From assembly GCA_902806595.1 (NCBI GenBank), contig CADCXC010000012.1, positions 744,001 through 808,000 of the forward strand: a stretch of DNA of 64,000 bases, written 5' to 3'. Numbering within the stretch: position 1 is the first letter of the stretch; each line of letters opens with the position of its first letter. This document shows, one piece after another, positions 27,765 through 50,324 of the stretch. Source of the stretch: Pyrenopolyporus hunteri. Taxonomy: Eukaryota; Ascomycota; Sordariomycetes; Xylariales; Hypoxylaceae. The notes beneath the pieces are model-generated. The model was not told the DNA's origin, did not search any database, and worked only from the letters and a program-made list of their open reading frames with translations. A program made the translations under genes and the position numbers.

Positions 27765-30700
27765 GTAAATTAATTTAATTATTTTTTATTAAATTTCGTA
27801 TAATTTTATTAAGAAATATTTTTATTATTTAATTCGTAAAATTATATAATTTATATATTTATTAAATATTATTAATTTCTCAGTTTTTATAAAATTACTT
27901 TAAAATTATAAAATCGATTATTAATTTTTTTTCGTTAATGTTTTTCATTTATATTAAACATTAATATAATAATAAAAAATCGATATATAAAACGAAAAAA
28001 ATTTTAATAAATAATAAACGTTTTAAAATAATATTAATCGTATAATAAATAATATAATCGACATTAAAACTTTAAATTATTTTATAAATTTTATTAATAA
28101 ATATATTATAAATAATTCGTTTATATTTAATGGATAATTAATAAATAATATTATTAATAATTTATATTTTATTATTTCAATCGATAAAACTTTTATTATT
28201 TAAAATAATAACGTATTCGATTTACGAATTTAAATTTTTATTATTCGTAAAAAATCTATCGACAAAAATATATAAACATAAATTTTAAAAATTTAATTCG
28301 ATATAACGAAATTTACATATTTAATTATTTAATTATTATTTAATTTTAATATTGAAGATTTTTATTTTTTTAAATTCGGATTTAAAATATTAAATCGTTA
28401 TAAAATAATCGAAAATTATTTTAAATTAATATATCGAAATAATATACACGTTTCGAATTCGTTATTTTATAAATTTTTTAATTATATCGAAAATTTTAAC
28501 ATTTAATAATTTGAATTTTTTAATTTAATTTTTTTAAATAATTATTATATTAAAGTTTTTATCGTAAATCGTAATATATAAATTATTAAAATCTTCGATT
28601 TCGAAATTTATAATTTTTTAAAAACGGATTTTAATTTTAACTTTATTAAAAATTTTATTTTTAATAATAAAAAAATTTATAATATTAACGTTAAAAATAT
28701 TATCCGTTTAAAAATTAATAAATTCGAATAAATTTAAATCCATTATAAATAAATAAAAATCGAAAAATAATAATTTTATTTATAATTTTTATTAATAATA
28801 ACGCAAATAAATTTTAAATTAATAAATATTTAATTTTACAAAATCGTATAAAAGTTTAATAACTCGTAATAATATTTTTTTTAAAATATTTATTTTTTAA
28901 TTTAATTAATAAATATATAAAAATGATTTTTTATATTAATATATTAAATTAAATATAAATTATTATAATATTTCGAATTATAAATTTCATTTTTTTACAA
29001 AATAATATAAACGTTAAAATTAATATAATACATTAATTAATTTTTTAAATAATAAATATATACGGTATAATATAATTTTTATCGAAATTATTATAATTTT
29101 AAACTATTAAAAATTTTTTCGTATAACGTAATAATATTTTTATTTTTAATTTTATAAATTATTCGTAATTTAAAAATTATAATATTTCGATATATAATTA
29201 TATCGTAAACTTTTAAACTTAATATATTTTTTTCGAGTAAAACGTTAATTTTTTTTATATTCGATATTTCGTAAAATTTTTTTTATATTATAATCTTTTT
29301 ATTTATTCGTAATTTAATAACAAAAATAAAATTCTTTTATCTTTTATTAATAATATATAATTTAATAATATAAAAAAATCGTTAATATATTTAAAAATCT
29401 TTTTTGAAATAATTTAATAATTATCGAAATTAAAAATTAATATAAATAATTCGACTTTAAATTTTTTAATTAATACGGAATTTTTTTTAATTAAATATAT
29501 AATTTAACATAAATATTTTCAAACATAAATATTCCGTTTAAAACGTTAAAAACGACAGTAACATTTTTATTTAAAATTATAATAATTTTATAAAAGTTTT
29601 TTGTTTTTTTTATTATAAACAAATATTCCGATATCGATTAAAAATAATACGAAAAAAATTTTTACGTATTAAAATTATTACATATATTTAAAATATTTTT
29701 TACGAAACATTATATTTTAATTTTTTTAATTTTCGTTATTATTTTTTAAACGATTTATATTTTTTAAATTTATACAAAAATAAAAAACAATTATATTAAC
29801 TTTAAAATAAACATTGAAAATAAAAAATATAAATATTAAATCGTCGAAAATAATAATATCGTTAATTATTTTATAATTATTTATAATTAAAATATACGTA
29901 ATTTTAAAACTCGAAATTTATTGATAATAATTTCGTAAATTTTACAAATAAAATCGTAATATTTTTTAACTTTATTAATAAATTAATATATTTAACGGGT
30001 ATTTAATAATAAATAATTTCGATAATATAAATTTTATTTCGAAATTTAATATTATTAAAATTCGTATTAATATTATATATAATAATATTCGAAAGTTCGA
30101 AATAAATATCGATTTAATATTATTTTAATATATTTTAAATTTTTTTTAATAAAAATAATTTTTATAAAACGAATTATTTAAAATTTTATAACGATATCGA
30201 TTATATATAAAATAAAGTATTTGTTTAAATATATAATATTAATAATAATTTTATAATTAAAATTTATATCGAAGTTTTTTAATTTATATTTAAATTTTTT
30301 CGAAATTTTATTTTTAATTTAATAATAATAATAAAATTTATTAATTTTTTTAATATTTTTAATAATAATGTTATAATTTATTTTATTGAAAATAATATAT
30401 AATTTAATTACCAAAAAATAAATAAATCAAATATAAATATAGCGTAATTCGAATTTTATAAAAAAAAATATATTATCGAAATAAAATTATAAATATTTTT
30501 ATTTACAAATAACAATAATAATAATATTATTTTTCTCGATTAATTAATTCGTAACATTATTTAAATAAACATTTAATCGATTTATATTTTTTAAATATAT
30601 AAAAAATAAAATATTTAAATTTATAATATAAAAATTAATTATTTCGAATAAAACATTAATCGTAATCGTTTTTAATAATTTGATTAAAAATTCGGTTTCG

Positions 30701-31600
30701 AATTTAATATTTATTTTACCGACTTAATTATTATTTATTTCAAAATTTCGATCGAATTTCTTTTTAAAAAAAAATTTAATATTAACTCTTTTTACTATAA
30801 ATATTATAATTACGTCGATATCAAAAATAATATTTTAAAAGACATTTTTAATATAACGATTTAAAATAAATATAATATTATTTTTTAATTTATCGATAAA
30901 AAATAAAAAAAAATAATTTAATATTAAAATATTTAATTAATTAAATATATTACAATTAATTAATATTAAAAATTGATATTTTTCATTTTAAAAACTATAA
31001 CGTTTTAATCCTCGTTTTTTAAATTCGAATTTTTTTATTTAATATTTTCGAAATTTATTAAAAACGTAATATATTTACTTTTATTTTTAACTTTTTAAAT
31101 TTTTTAACGTTTTTTAATTTTTTTATTCGTTTTCGAAATATTTAATAAATTAATATTTTTTTTATATATTTAATAACGACATTTTTAAATTTAAATTATT
31201 TTTTTCGATTATTATTTTCCGTTTTTATTACTACGATAATATTTTCGTTTAATATAAAATTAATCGAATTTTACGTCGTTATTATCGTTAATTATAAATT
31301 AACGTATTTTTTTAATATTTTCGAAAATATTAATTAATATACGAAACTTATTAATTCACTTTTCGAAATAATACAATAAAATAAATAAAATATATTATAA
31401 TTAAAATACATTATAATAAACATATTATATAATTACAATAAATCATTATTTACTTTTAAAAAAAATTTTAAAAATTTATTAATATAATATTAATTTATTT
31501 AACATAATTTATAATATTTTAAATTAAATTTTTCTTCGGTTTTTTTTTCGATTTTAATATTAAAAAAAATAATCGAAATTTAATTATAATAATATTAAAT
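27765..31600 (+). mobile_element. Repeat family E, copy 1
   Basis: It aligns with 1-1915 (same strand, from 28,499) and in reverse complement with 36,230-39,935 over nearly its whole length, to about 31,560. There are no coding motifs I can name and no terminal repeats recognised. C and G losses are mixed, with more non-CpG C kept than in the copy at 1-1915. Confidence 0.78.
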
Positions 31601-33575
31601 TTTATTTTATTTCGATTTAAAATATTATTTTATAATAAAATATATATTCGTAAAATATTAATAATAAAATATATTATATAAAAAATAAATAACCACACGT
31701 TTAATAAAAATAATAAAACACACGACGTAAAATTAAATTTAACAAATTTTAACCGTTTAATATACATTAAAAAAAACGAAACTTATTTTTTAAAACGTCG
31801 TAAAATTTTTCGATATAATTATTTTCATTATTTTAAACTTTTTTAAAATAATTAATAATAATAAAAAAACATATTTCGTTTAACATTCGACTAAAAAAAA
31901 ACGTCGTAATAAATATCACTTTATTAATTTCCGACAGATATAAATATATAAATCGATTTAATTAATAAAAACTATAAAATCGTTTAAAAAAATCGTAATT
32001 TTCGATATAATAATTTTTTTAATATAACATTTAATAAAACCACTAATATTATATATAAATTATTCGATAATAATTCGAAAAATTTATAAATATTTTTCGA
32101 TAATAATAATTAAAATTAATTTTTTGCATAAAATTAAACATATACCGTTAATTACGTTTTTATTCAATATATATCGATATAATAAAATAAAAATTAATCG
32201 TAATAATTTAAAATAACGCAATTATTTTTTAAAAAATAAAAATAAAAAAAATATTAAATATTTAAAATTTGAATTAAATACATAAATTATTTTAATTATT
32301 TTAAAAATTAAATAAAATTAACGATAAAAATTTAAATATAAATTATTAAAAAAATTATATTATATAAAACTATAATAAAAAAACAATAAAATATAAAATA
32401 TAAACGATAAATTATTAAAAATAATAAAAAATAAATACATTTATTAAAAAAATAATTTATAACGTTATCGAAACGACATTAATGAAAACATTATCGAAAT
32501 AATAAACGTAATCGAATTTAAATTTTCGTATTCGATTAATTTATTAAACGTTTAAAAAACAAAAATTTTTAACCGTTATTATATCGTAACATAAATATAT
32601 ATTAATATAAATACTTTTAAATAAATTATATTTTTTTCGATTTAATATATAAATATTTTTTATATTAACATATTAAATTATTTTTACTTTATTTATATTA
32701 ATTCGTTATAATTTTATTTTAATAATTTACGATAAAAAATTTAATAAAAATTTAATAACGTTAATATTATTTTTATTTATATAAATACTTTTTTATATTA
32801 ACGTAATTTTTAAATTTAAACGTTATTAATATAATATAACTTAAAAATTATTTAAAATAAAACTTTTAAACCGTTTTTAAAATTCCTTTATAGTTTCTTT
32901 AATTATATAAACATATAATTTACTTTTATTCATAAAATTTAAATTTATTATTATAAATAATATTTACGTTATTTTTTATTAAAAAATAATAATTTATAAA
33001 TTTATTTCTTTTTATTTTGCCACTTTATAATCGAAATATTTAAAAAAAAAACGATTAAATAATCAAAAATATATTTAATTAATTTTCGAAATATATTTAT
33101 ATTTTTTTATTTAATAAAATTAAATTCCTTTTCGTAAATTTACATTTAAATCAAATTTTTATTTTTTTACGATATAATAAATATAAAAAACTTAAAAAAT
33201 TAAAAATAATAAAATAATATTCTATTATAAATAAAATAATATCGTATAAAAAATGTCAATATTATATATATTATTACGATAAAAATTTTTTATATTATCG
33301 TAATAATAATTATTTTAACTTTATTAATTTATATTATTAATTTTAATAATATTAATTAATATTAATAAATATACATATAAAAATAAAATAAAAAATAACA
33401 ATAAAATATAATATAATATAGTAAAATTAATATTATATAATTATTTAAAAAAGATTAATTAATAAAAAACCGTAAAAAAAAGTTTTTTTTTTAATAAATA
33501 AAGATATAAAAATATTTCTTACTTTTAAAATACCTATTAAAAAGTAATACGTATATAAATTAATTAATTATTAAT
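31601..33575 (-). mobile_element. Family U plus R, inverted copy
   Basis: 31,930-33,190 is the reverse complement of U at 34,350-35,720. For example 32,555-32,710 mirrors 34,840-34,990, and 31,995-32,110 mirrors the stretch around 35,420-35,540. R (33,190-33,575) closes the inner end. It forms the inner left part of the large palindrome. This copy keeps many non-CpG C and few G. Confidence 0.75.
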
Positions 33576-33974
33576 TAATTTTATTAAATATATTTATAAA
33601 TTTTTTAAAAATTTAATTTTTAAAATTTATCATTAAAAATTATATTTTTTTATAAATTACGATATATTTATTAAATTTCGATTATATTTTAATTATTATA
33701 ATAATTTAATTAATTTTTATTTTTTTTAACGAATTAATTCGTTATTATTATTTATAAACGATTTTTTTTAACAGTTAAATTTACATTTATAAAAATTATT
33801 ATTATTAGTTTTTTAATTACATAATTAAAAAAATTAAAAAATATATATATTTTTATTATCGAATATAAATTCGATATTTTTATTATTTAATATTTAATAA
33901 TAATTATTATTTAAAAAATTAATTTATAATCTTTTAATAATTTTATATTCTTAATGAAAATATTAACCGTATAA
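33576..33974. other. Spacer at the centre of the 20-kb palindrome
   Basis: About 400 bp between inverted and direct R copies. It has no self-complementary arms of its own and no similarity noticed elsewhere. It is the likely loop or original junction of the inverted duplication. Confidence 0.55.
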
Positions 33975-35959
33975 TAATTAATTAACTTATATACGTATTA
34001 TTTTATAATATATATTTTTAAAAAAATATTTATATATTTTCGTTTATATAAAAAAGAATATTTCCCACGATTTTTTTATTAAATAATTTCTTTTTAAATA
34101 AAATAATATAATATTAATTTTATTATATTACGTTTATATTTATTATTATGTTTTTACTTTATTTTTATACGTATATTTATTAATATTAATTAATATTATT
34201 AAAATTAATAATATAAATTAATAAAATTAAAAAAAGTATCATTATAATAATTTAAAAAATTTTATTATAATAATATCCGTAATATTAATAACTTTTTTTT
34301 ACACGATATTTTTTTATTTATATTAAAATATCGTTTTATTACGTTAAATTTTTTTTATATTTTTATTATTTATTATATCGTAAAAAGTTAAAAGTTCGAT
34401 TTAAACGTAAAATAATAATAAAAAATTAAAGTTTATCGAATAAAAAAAATATAAATAAATTTAAAAAATTAATTAAATATTTTTTCGATTATTTCGTTTT
34501 TTAAATATATATTTTTAAAAGTCTCGATTATATAACCGTAAAATAAAAAGAAATCAATTTATAAATAATTACTTTTTTATAAAAAACGACGTAAAAATTA
34601 ATAATTTTTACAAATTTAAAAATTAAAAATAAAAATAAATTATATATTTATATAATTAAAAATTTTTTAAAAAAACTTTAAAAACGATTTAAAAGTTTTA
34701 CATTAAAAAATTTTAAAATTATATTATATTTATATCGTTTAACGTTAAAAATCGCATTTATATAAAAAAATATTTACATAAATAAAAATAATATTTATAT
34801 TATTAAAATTTTAATTAATTTATAAAAATTACGATAAATTAAAGATAATAAAATAAAAATAAGTTTACACGTAAATAAAAAAAACGTTAATATATCAAAT
34901 TAAAAAAAATTTAAGTTATTTTAAAACGTTTATATTAATACATATATACGTTATAATACAATAACGATTAAAAATTTTCGTTTCTTAAACGTTTAATTAA
35001 TTAATTAAATACGAAAATTCGAATTTAATTACGTTTATTACTTCGAATAAATTACTATTTATATTATATTATTAACATTACGAATTATTTTTTTAATAAA
35101 CGCATTTATTTTTTATTATTTTTAATAATTTATCCTTTATATTTTATATTTTACCGTTTTTTTATATTTTTTATAATATAATTATTTTAATAATTTATAT
35201 TTAAATTTTCGCCGTTAATTTCATTTAATTTTTATAATAAATAAAGTAATTACCGTAATTAATTTAAAATTTAAATATTTAATATATTTATTCTTTTTAT
35301 TTTTATTTTTTAAAAAATAATTATATTTTTTTTTAAATTATTACGACTTATTAATATTTTATTATTTCGATAAATATTAATTAAAAATATAATTAACGAT
35401 ATAATTTTAATTTTATATTAAAAAAATAATCGTAATTTTTATTATTAAAAATATTTATAAATTTTTCGAATCGTTATCGAATAATTTATATATAATATTA
35501 ACGATTTTATTAAATATCGTATTAAAAAAAATTATTATATCGAAAATTACGATTTTTTTTTTACGATTTTATTATTTTTATTAATTAAATAAATTTAAAT
35601 ATCGATATTTATTAAAAATTAATAAAACGACATTTATTACGACGTTTTTTTATACGAATTTTTAATAAAATATTTTTTTTTATTATTATCGATTATTTTA
35701 AAAAAAACTTAAAATAATAAAAATAATTATATCGAAAAATTTCATAACGTTTTAAAAAATAAATTTCGATTTTTTTAAACGTATATTATACGATTAAAAT
35801 CCGTTAAATTTAATTTTACGTTATATTTTTTACGATTTTTATTAAACGAATAATTATTTATTTCTTATATAATATATTTTATTATTAAAAATTTACAAAT
35901 ATATATTTAATTATAAAATAATATTTTAATATAAAATAATATAAAATTTAATATTATTA
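33975..35959 (+). mobile_element. Repeat R plus family U, copy 2
   Basis: R core at 33,975-34,170 is followed by U, parallel to 9,935-13,750 but without the MITE, tandem arrays and foldback element found there. It therefore serves as the uninterrupted reference for copy 1. Similarity to copy 1 fades near 35,710; 35,710-35,960 is unassigned. Confidence 0.72.
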
Positions 35960-36216
35960 TAATTAAAAAAAATAAAAAAACATTAAATAATTTTCTTTTA
36001 TCAAATTTAATCATATATATTAAAAAGATAAATTTTTAAAGTTTTAAAAAAATAATTTATACCGTTAAATAATATAATCGACAGGAAATTATAACGAAGT
36101 AAATTTTATTCGAATCGACGATTTTTACCCGAACTATTATCGGATAATAAACCCGTACACTTTTACATTTTTATAATATATATATAAATACACGGTGTAA
36201 AAAATAATAATAATAT
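35960..36216 (+). repeat. LINE F, 3'-end fragment (copy 2)
   Basis: 5'-truncated copy of the last ~250 bp of F, ending TACACGGTGTAAAAAATAATAATAAT and then mixed ATT/AAT. It matches 47,690-47,905 and the reverse complement of 40,080-40,330. 5' truncation with a simple tail is typical of LINE insertion. Confidence 0.8.
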
Positions 36217-36229
36217 TATTATTATTATT

Positions 36230-39200
36230 ATAATTAAACTTTAATTTTTTTCCTAATATTAAAATCGAAAGAAAATAAAAAATAAATTAAATTTTAAAAT
36301 ATATAAATTATATTAAATAAATTAATATTATATTAATAAATTTTTAAAAAAATTTTTAAAAATAAATAATAATTTATCGTAATTATATAACGCGTTTATC
36401 ATAACGTATTTTAATTATAATATATTTTATTTACTTCGATATATCGTTTCGAAAATTTAATTAATAAACTTTATATATTAATTAATATTTTCGAAAATAT
36501 TAAAAAAAATACATTAACTCGTAATTAACGATAAAAATAATAAAAACCTTAATTAATTTTATATTAAACGTAAATATTATCATAACGATAAAAATGATAA
36601 ATATTAATCGAAAAAAATAATTTAAATTTAAAAACGTCGTTATTAAATATATAAAAAAGTATTAATTTCTTAAATACACCGAAAATAAAAAAAATTAAAA
36701 AACTAAAAATAAATTTAAATATATTATATTTTTAACAAATTATAAAAATATTAAATAAAAAAATTTAAAATGGAAAAATAATAATTAAAACGTCGTAATT
36801 TTCGAAACGAAAAAAATCGACTTTTATTATTTATATAATTATAATATATTTAATTAATTAAATATATTAATATCGTATCGTTTTTTATTATTTTTTATCG
36901 ATAAATTAAAAAATAATATTATTTTTATTTTAAATTAATATATGAAAAATATTTTTTAAAATATTATTTTTAATACCGATATAATTAAAATATTTATTAT
37001 AAAAAATTAATATTAAACTTTTATAAAAAAATTCTTCGATCGAAACTTTAAAATAAATAATAATCGAACCGTTAAAATTAATATTAAATTCGAAAACAAA
37101 TTTTTAATTAAATTATTAAAAACGATTACGATTAACATTTCGTTTAAATTAATCGACTTTTATATTATAAATTTAAATACCTCGTTTTTTATATATTTAA
37201 AAACGTATAAATCGATTAAATATATATTTAAATAATATTATTAATTAATTAATCGAAAAAAATAATATAACCGTTATTATTATTCGTAAATAAAAATATT
37301 TATAATTTTATTTTAATAATAAAACTTTTTTTACGAAATTCGAATTATATAACATTTATACTTAATTAATTTACTTTTTTATAATTAAATTATATATTAT
37401 TTTCAATAAAATAAATTATAACATTATTATTAAAAATATTAAAAAAATTAATAAATTTTATTATTATTATTAAATTAAAAATAAAATTTCGAAAAAATTT
37501 AAATATAAATTAAAAAACTTCGATATAAATTTTAATTATAAAATTATTATTAATATTATATATTTAAACAAATACTTTATTTTATATATAATCGATATCG
37601 TTATAAAATTTTAAATAATTCGTTTTATAAAAATCATTTTTATTAAAAATAATTTAAAATATATTAAAATAATATTAAATCGATATTTATTTCGAATTTT
37701 TAAATATTATTATATACAATATCGATACGAATTTCGATAATATCGAATTTCAAAATAAAATTCGTATTATTAAAATTATTTCTTATTAAAATTTTATTAA
37801 AATATATTAATTAATCGATAAAATTAAAAAATATTATAACATTATTCGTAAAATTTATAAAATTATTATCGATAAATTATAAAATTTTAATTTATACACA
37901 TTTCGATTATAAATAATTATTAAAATAATTAATAATATCGTTAATTTTAATAATTTAATATTTACGTTTTTTATTTTCGACATTTACTTTAAAATTAATA
38001 AAAATGTACTTTTTATTTCCGTATAAATTTACAAATTATAAACCGTTTAAAAAATAATAATAAAAATTAAAAACATTAAAATATAATATTTCGTAAAAAA
38101 TATTTTAAATATACGTAATAACTTTAATGTATAAAAAAACTTTCTTAACGTTATTTTTAATCGATAATAAAATTTTCGTTTATAAAAAAAGAAAAACCTT
38201 TATAAAATTATTACGATTTTAAATAAAAATATTACCGTCATTTTTAATATTTTAAACGAAATATTTACGTTTAAAAACTTTTATATTAAATCGTATATTT
38301 AATTAAAAAAAATTTCATATTATTTAAAAAACTTAAAATCGAATTATTTATATTAACTTTTAATTTCGATAATCACTAAATGATTTCGAAAAAAAACTTT
38401 ATATATATTAACGATTATTTTTATACCGTTAAATTATATATTTTTAATAAAAAATAAAATAAAAAATTATTTTCGTTATTAAAATATAAATAAATAAAAA
38501 AAATTTAATTTAAAAGTTTACGATATAATTATATATCGAAATATTACGATTTTTAAATTACAAATAATTCGTAAAATTAAAAATAAAAATATTATTATAT
38601 TATATAAAAAATCGCATATAATAATTTAAAATTATAATAATTTCGATAAAAAATATATTATAACGTATATATCTACTATTTAAAAAATTAATTAATATAT
38701 TAATAATTTTAATTTTAACATTTATATCACATCGTAAAAAAATAAAAATTATAATTCGAAAAATTATAATAATTTATATTTAATTTAAAACATCGATATA
38801 AAAAATTATTTTTATATATTTATTAATCGAATTAAAAAATAAATACTTTAAAAAACATTATTATAAAATATTAAATTTTAATATAATTTTATAAAATTAA
38901 ATATTTATCAATTTAAAAATTATTCGGATTATTATTAATAAAAATTACGCATAAAATTATTCGTTTTTAACTTTTATTTATTTATAATAAATTAAAAATT
39001 ATTTAAATTTATTAACTTTTAAACAACTAATATTTTTAACGTCGATATTATAAATTTTTTTATTATAAAAAATAAAATATTTAATAAAATTAAAATTAAA
39101 ACGTACCTTTAAAAAATTAAAAATTTTAATAATTTACGTATTACGATTTATAATAAAAACTTTAACGTAATAATTATTTAAAAAAATTAAATTAAAAAAT

Positions 39201-39935
39201 TTAAATTATTAAATATTAAAACTTTCGATATTATTAAAAAATTCGTAAAATAATAAATTCGAAATATATATATCGTTTTAATATATTAATTTAAAATACC
39301 CTTCGACTATTTAATAACGATTTAATATTTTAAATTAAAATTTAAATTTTTTTAATATTAAAATTAAATAATAAATAAATAATTAAACATATAAATTTCG
39401 TTATATTTAATTAAATCTTTCAAATTTACATTTATATATTTTCGTTAATAAATTTTTCGTAAATAATAAAAACTTAAATTCGTAAATTAAATACGTTATT
39501 ATTTTAAATAATAAAAATTTTATCGATTAAAATAATAAAATATAAATTATTAATAACGTTATTTATTAATTATTTATTAAATATAAACATATTATTTATA
39601 ATATATTTATTAATAAAATTTATAAAATAATTTAAAATTTTAACGTTAATTACGTTATTTATTATACAATTAATATCGTTTTAAAACGTTTATTATTTTT
39701 TAAAATCTTTTTCATTTTATATATCGATTTTTTATCGTTTTATTAATATATAATATAAATAAAAAATATTAACGAAAAAAATTAATAATCGATTTAATAA
39801 TTTTTAAATAATTTAATAAAAATCGAAAAATTAATAATGTTCGATAACTATATAAATCGTATAATTTTATAAATATAATAATAAAAATATCTTTTAATAA
39901 AATTATATAAAATTTAATAAAAAATAATTAAATTA
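36230..39935 (-). mobile_element. Repeat family E, copy 2 (inverted)
   Basis: Reverse complement of 27,765-31,560 along its length. For example 36,245-36,480 mirrors 31,330-31,560, and 39,440-39,930 mirrors 27,770-28,270. It is flanked directly on both sides by F tails pointing inward (F2 on the left, F3 on the right). The element class is unknown. Confidence 0.78.
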
Positions 39936-47614
<7,679 letters not shown>

Positions 47615-47917
47615 TATAAGTTATTTTAATTTCGAAGTAACTTCGAAAAAAAAATAAACGAAAAAAAAAATAAAAAAATATTAAATAAATTTCTTTTATT
47701 TTATTTAATTATATTTATTAAAAAAGTAAATTTTTAAAATTTTAAAAAAAATTTTATATCGTTAAATAACGTAATCGAAAATAAATTATAACGGAATAAA
47801 TTTTATTCGAATCGACGGTTTTTACTCGAATTATTATCGAATAATAAAATCGTATATCTTTATATTTTTATAATATATACATAAATATACGACGTAAAAA
47901 TAATAATAATAATAATA
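47615..47917 (+). repeat. LINE F, 3'-end fragment (copy 4)
   Basis: 5'-truncated F copy with the shared end ATCGACGGTTTTTACTCG (about 47,811) and AAATATACGACGTAAAAAT, then (AAT)8. It abuts the left arm of the inverted repeat that starts at ~47,918. Confidence 0.82.
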
Positions 47918-49720
47918 ATTTATAAAAATTTCGTTTTTTAAATAATAATTATTATTTTTTAATTTTAACGTTTTTATTTTTATTATTTTTTAATTTTTTT
48001 TTAATATCGTAAATTACGTTTATATTATTCGTATTAATATTTATTTCGATAATCGTTTTTATAACGATTATTTCGAAAATCGTAATAATAATATTTATAA
48101 TAATTACTTTTATTATTATTATTATAATAATATTTTTGATTATTATCGTATCGTTTTTAATTATTATTTTTATAATTTCGATAATTTTAATTATTACGAT
48201 ATTCGTTATTAATTATTATTTTTTTATTATTTAAATCGAAATATATATTTACATTTATACATTTATTTAAATTTACGTAATTAATTAAAATACTTTTAAA
48301 TAATATATCGTTTATCGATTTTATAAAAATTAAAATTTTTTCTATTATTATTAATTTTATTTATTATATTTTTTAATATTTTTTTATATATTTAAAATAT
48401 TCGTTAATTATTATAATTAATGTTAAAAAAGTTACGAATATTTATAATTTAAGGTTTAATTTATTATAAATTTATAATATATATTATATCGGTTAATTTA
48501 TACGTATAATTTTATAAAATTTTTATACGTTTATTTTTTATAATATAATATTAGTATTACGTATATAATTCTTTTTAATATATTTTATAATTTCGACATT
48601 ATTAATTACTTCGAATTTAAAATTTTTAAATTTCTCGTAAAATTATATTAATGCGTATATGTTATCGACTTTTATTATATTTTTTTATAATTATATAAAA
48701 TGTTTTATTTATTATATTTAAATTAAATTACGATATAATTTATATATAAATTTTACGATACGTTTAATTTTAATTTTTTTAATTTTAACGTTTTTTATTT
48801 TATTAATAAATATATAAATATTTTTTTAATATACGTTTTTATTAATTTAAATAAAATTTTTTATTTCGAATAAATAATTTAAATTCGATTAAAAATAACT
48901 TATATTAATTTTTTCATTCGTTTAATTCGTTATTATTATTAATATTATCGTAATTAATTAAATTATTATTAATTATATTATTTAAATTTAAAATTATTTA
49001 AAAAAATAATATTATTTCGTTTATTTCTTATTAATTCTTTTTATTTAAATTGAATAAATTAAAATTAAATATATTATTAATTAAACTATAAATTTAATTA
49101 TTATTATTATTAAAGTTATTATTAATTATTTTATTTCATTATTATTATTAATTAAATATCGAATAAAATTTACGTAATTTATTCGAATTAATATTTATTT
49201 AAAATTTATATAATTTAATCGAATTAATATTTATTTAAAATTTACGTAATTTAAGCGAATTAATATTTATTTAAAATTTACGTAATTTAATATAATTAAC
49301 ATTTCGTTTAAAATATTTACGTATTTTTATTTATTAATATAATTAAAATTTAAATATTTTATTTTTTATTTTTTTAAATTTTTAAATAAATAAATAAAAC
49401 TTTATTAAAATAATTAATTAACCGATATATAAGGATTTTTAACGTTAAATTTAATATCGATAATTTTACGATAAATATATCGATAATATTTAATAATCGA
49501 CGAAATTACGTTTTTAAAAATAAAAATTATACGAATAAAATTAAAAATATTAATTTTAATAAAATAAATAATAATAAATTAATTTAATTAAATATTTATA
49601 TTCGATATTATAAATATAAAAAAATTAATAAATTCGTTATTTATATTTATACGTAAATTAATAGCGAAAATTTTATAAAATTAAAATTCGAAAATTATTT
49701 AAAATATAAAAAATAATAAA
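47918..49720 (+). repeat. Left arm of a tight ~5-kb inverted repeat
   Basis: Its reverse complement runs through 50,325-52,950 once the MITE at 51,925-52,681 is removed. Matches are long and nearly gapless, e.g. 49,400-49,715 against 50,330-50,690, and 47,920-48,150 against 52,690-52,945. A 36-bp tandem unit (containing GAATTAATATTTATTTAAAA) is present about four times at 49,163-49,305. No coding motif was recognised. Confidence 0.88.
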
Positions 49721-50324
49721 ATACGCGCGAATACGCGCACGGGCTTTGTTATTATACGAGTATTTTTAATTAATTATTTAATTAAAATCGATAATAAATA
49801 CGTAGTTTTAAATGATTACGTTTTTTATAATATTATATTTTTATTTAAAAGTTTAATATTTAATAATACTTTTATTTATTATATTATATTATATTATATT
49901 AATAAATTAAATATAAAAATTATTTATTAATAAAGTAAATATTATTCAATTAACAATTAAAAAGTTTCGAAAATAAAAAATTTTAATTATTTATTAATTA
50001 ATTAATTAATTAAAAAACTAAAAATTTTATAAAAGAAAATTTTTTATTTTATAATTCGAAATATTTAATCGATAAATATAAATTTAAGTAAATTTTTAAA
50101 ATAATATATCGATTAATAAAATTAATTTATTAAAATTTAACTTTTAACGTAAAAAATTAATTAAAAAATTAAATTTTATAAAAAGAAATTTAATTTATTA
50201 AAATAATTAATTTAATTTAATTTTAATTTATTAAAATATTTAACTATAAAATTAAAACTTAACGATTTTATAATTAAAAACGTAATTTAATTAAATTTAA
50301 ATTAATAAAAAAAAATTTTTTTTT
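49721..50324 (-). mobile_element. MITE T, truncated copy 2, forming the palindrome spacer
   Basis: It begins ACGCGCGAATACGCGCACGG, then TTATTATACGAG, matching the terminal inverted repeats of T1 (60,115-60,895). The rest is the reverse complement of T1's interior. The distal terminal repeat is missing. It fills the space between the two arms almost exactly. Confidence 0.75.

Noticed and set aside
9935..35960. Copia identity for the R/U element
   Set aside because: Neither integrase nor RT motifs of Copia could be read on either strand; only the LTR-like position of R supports a retroelement.
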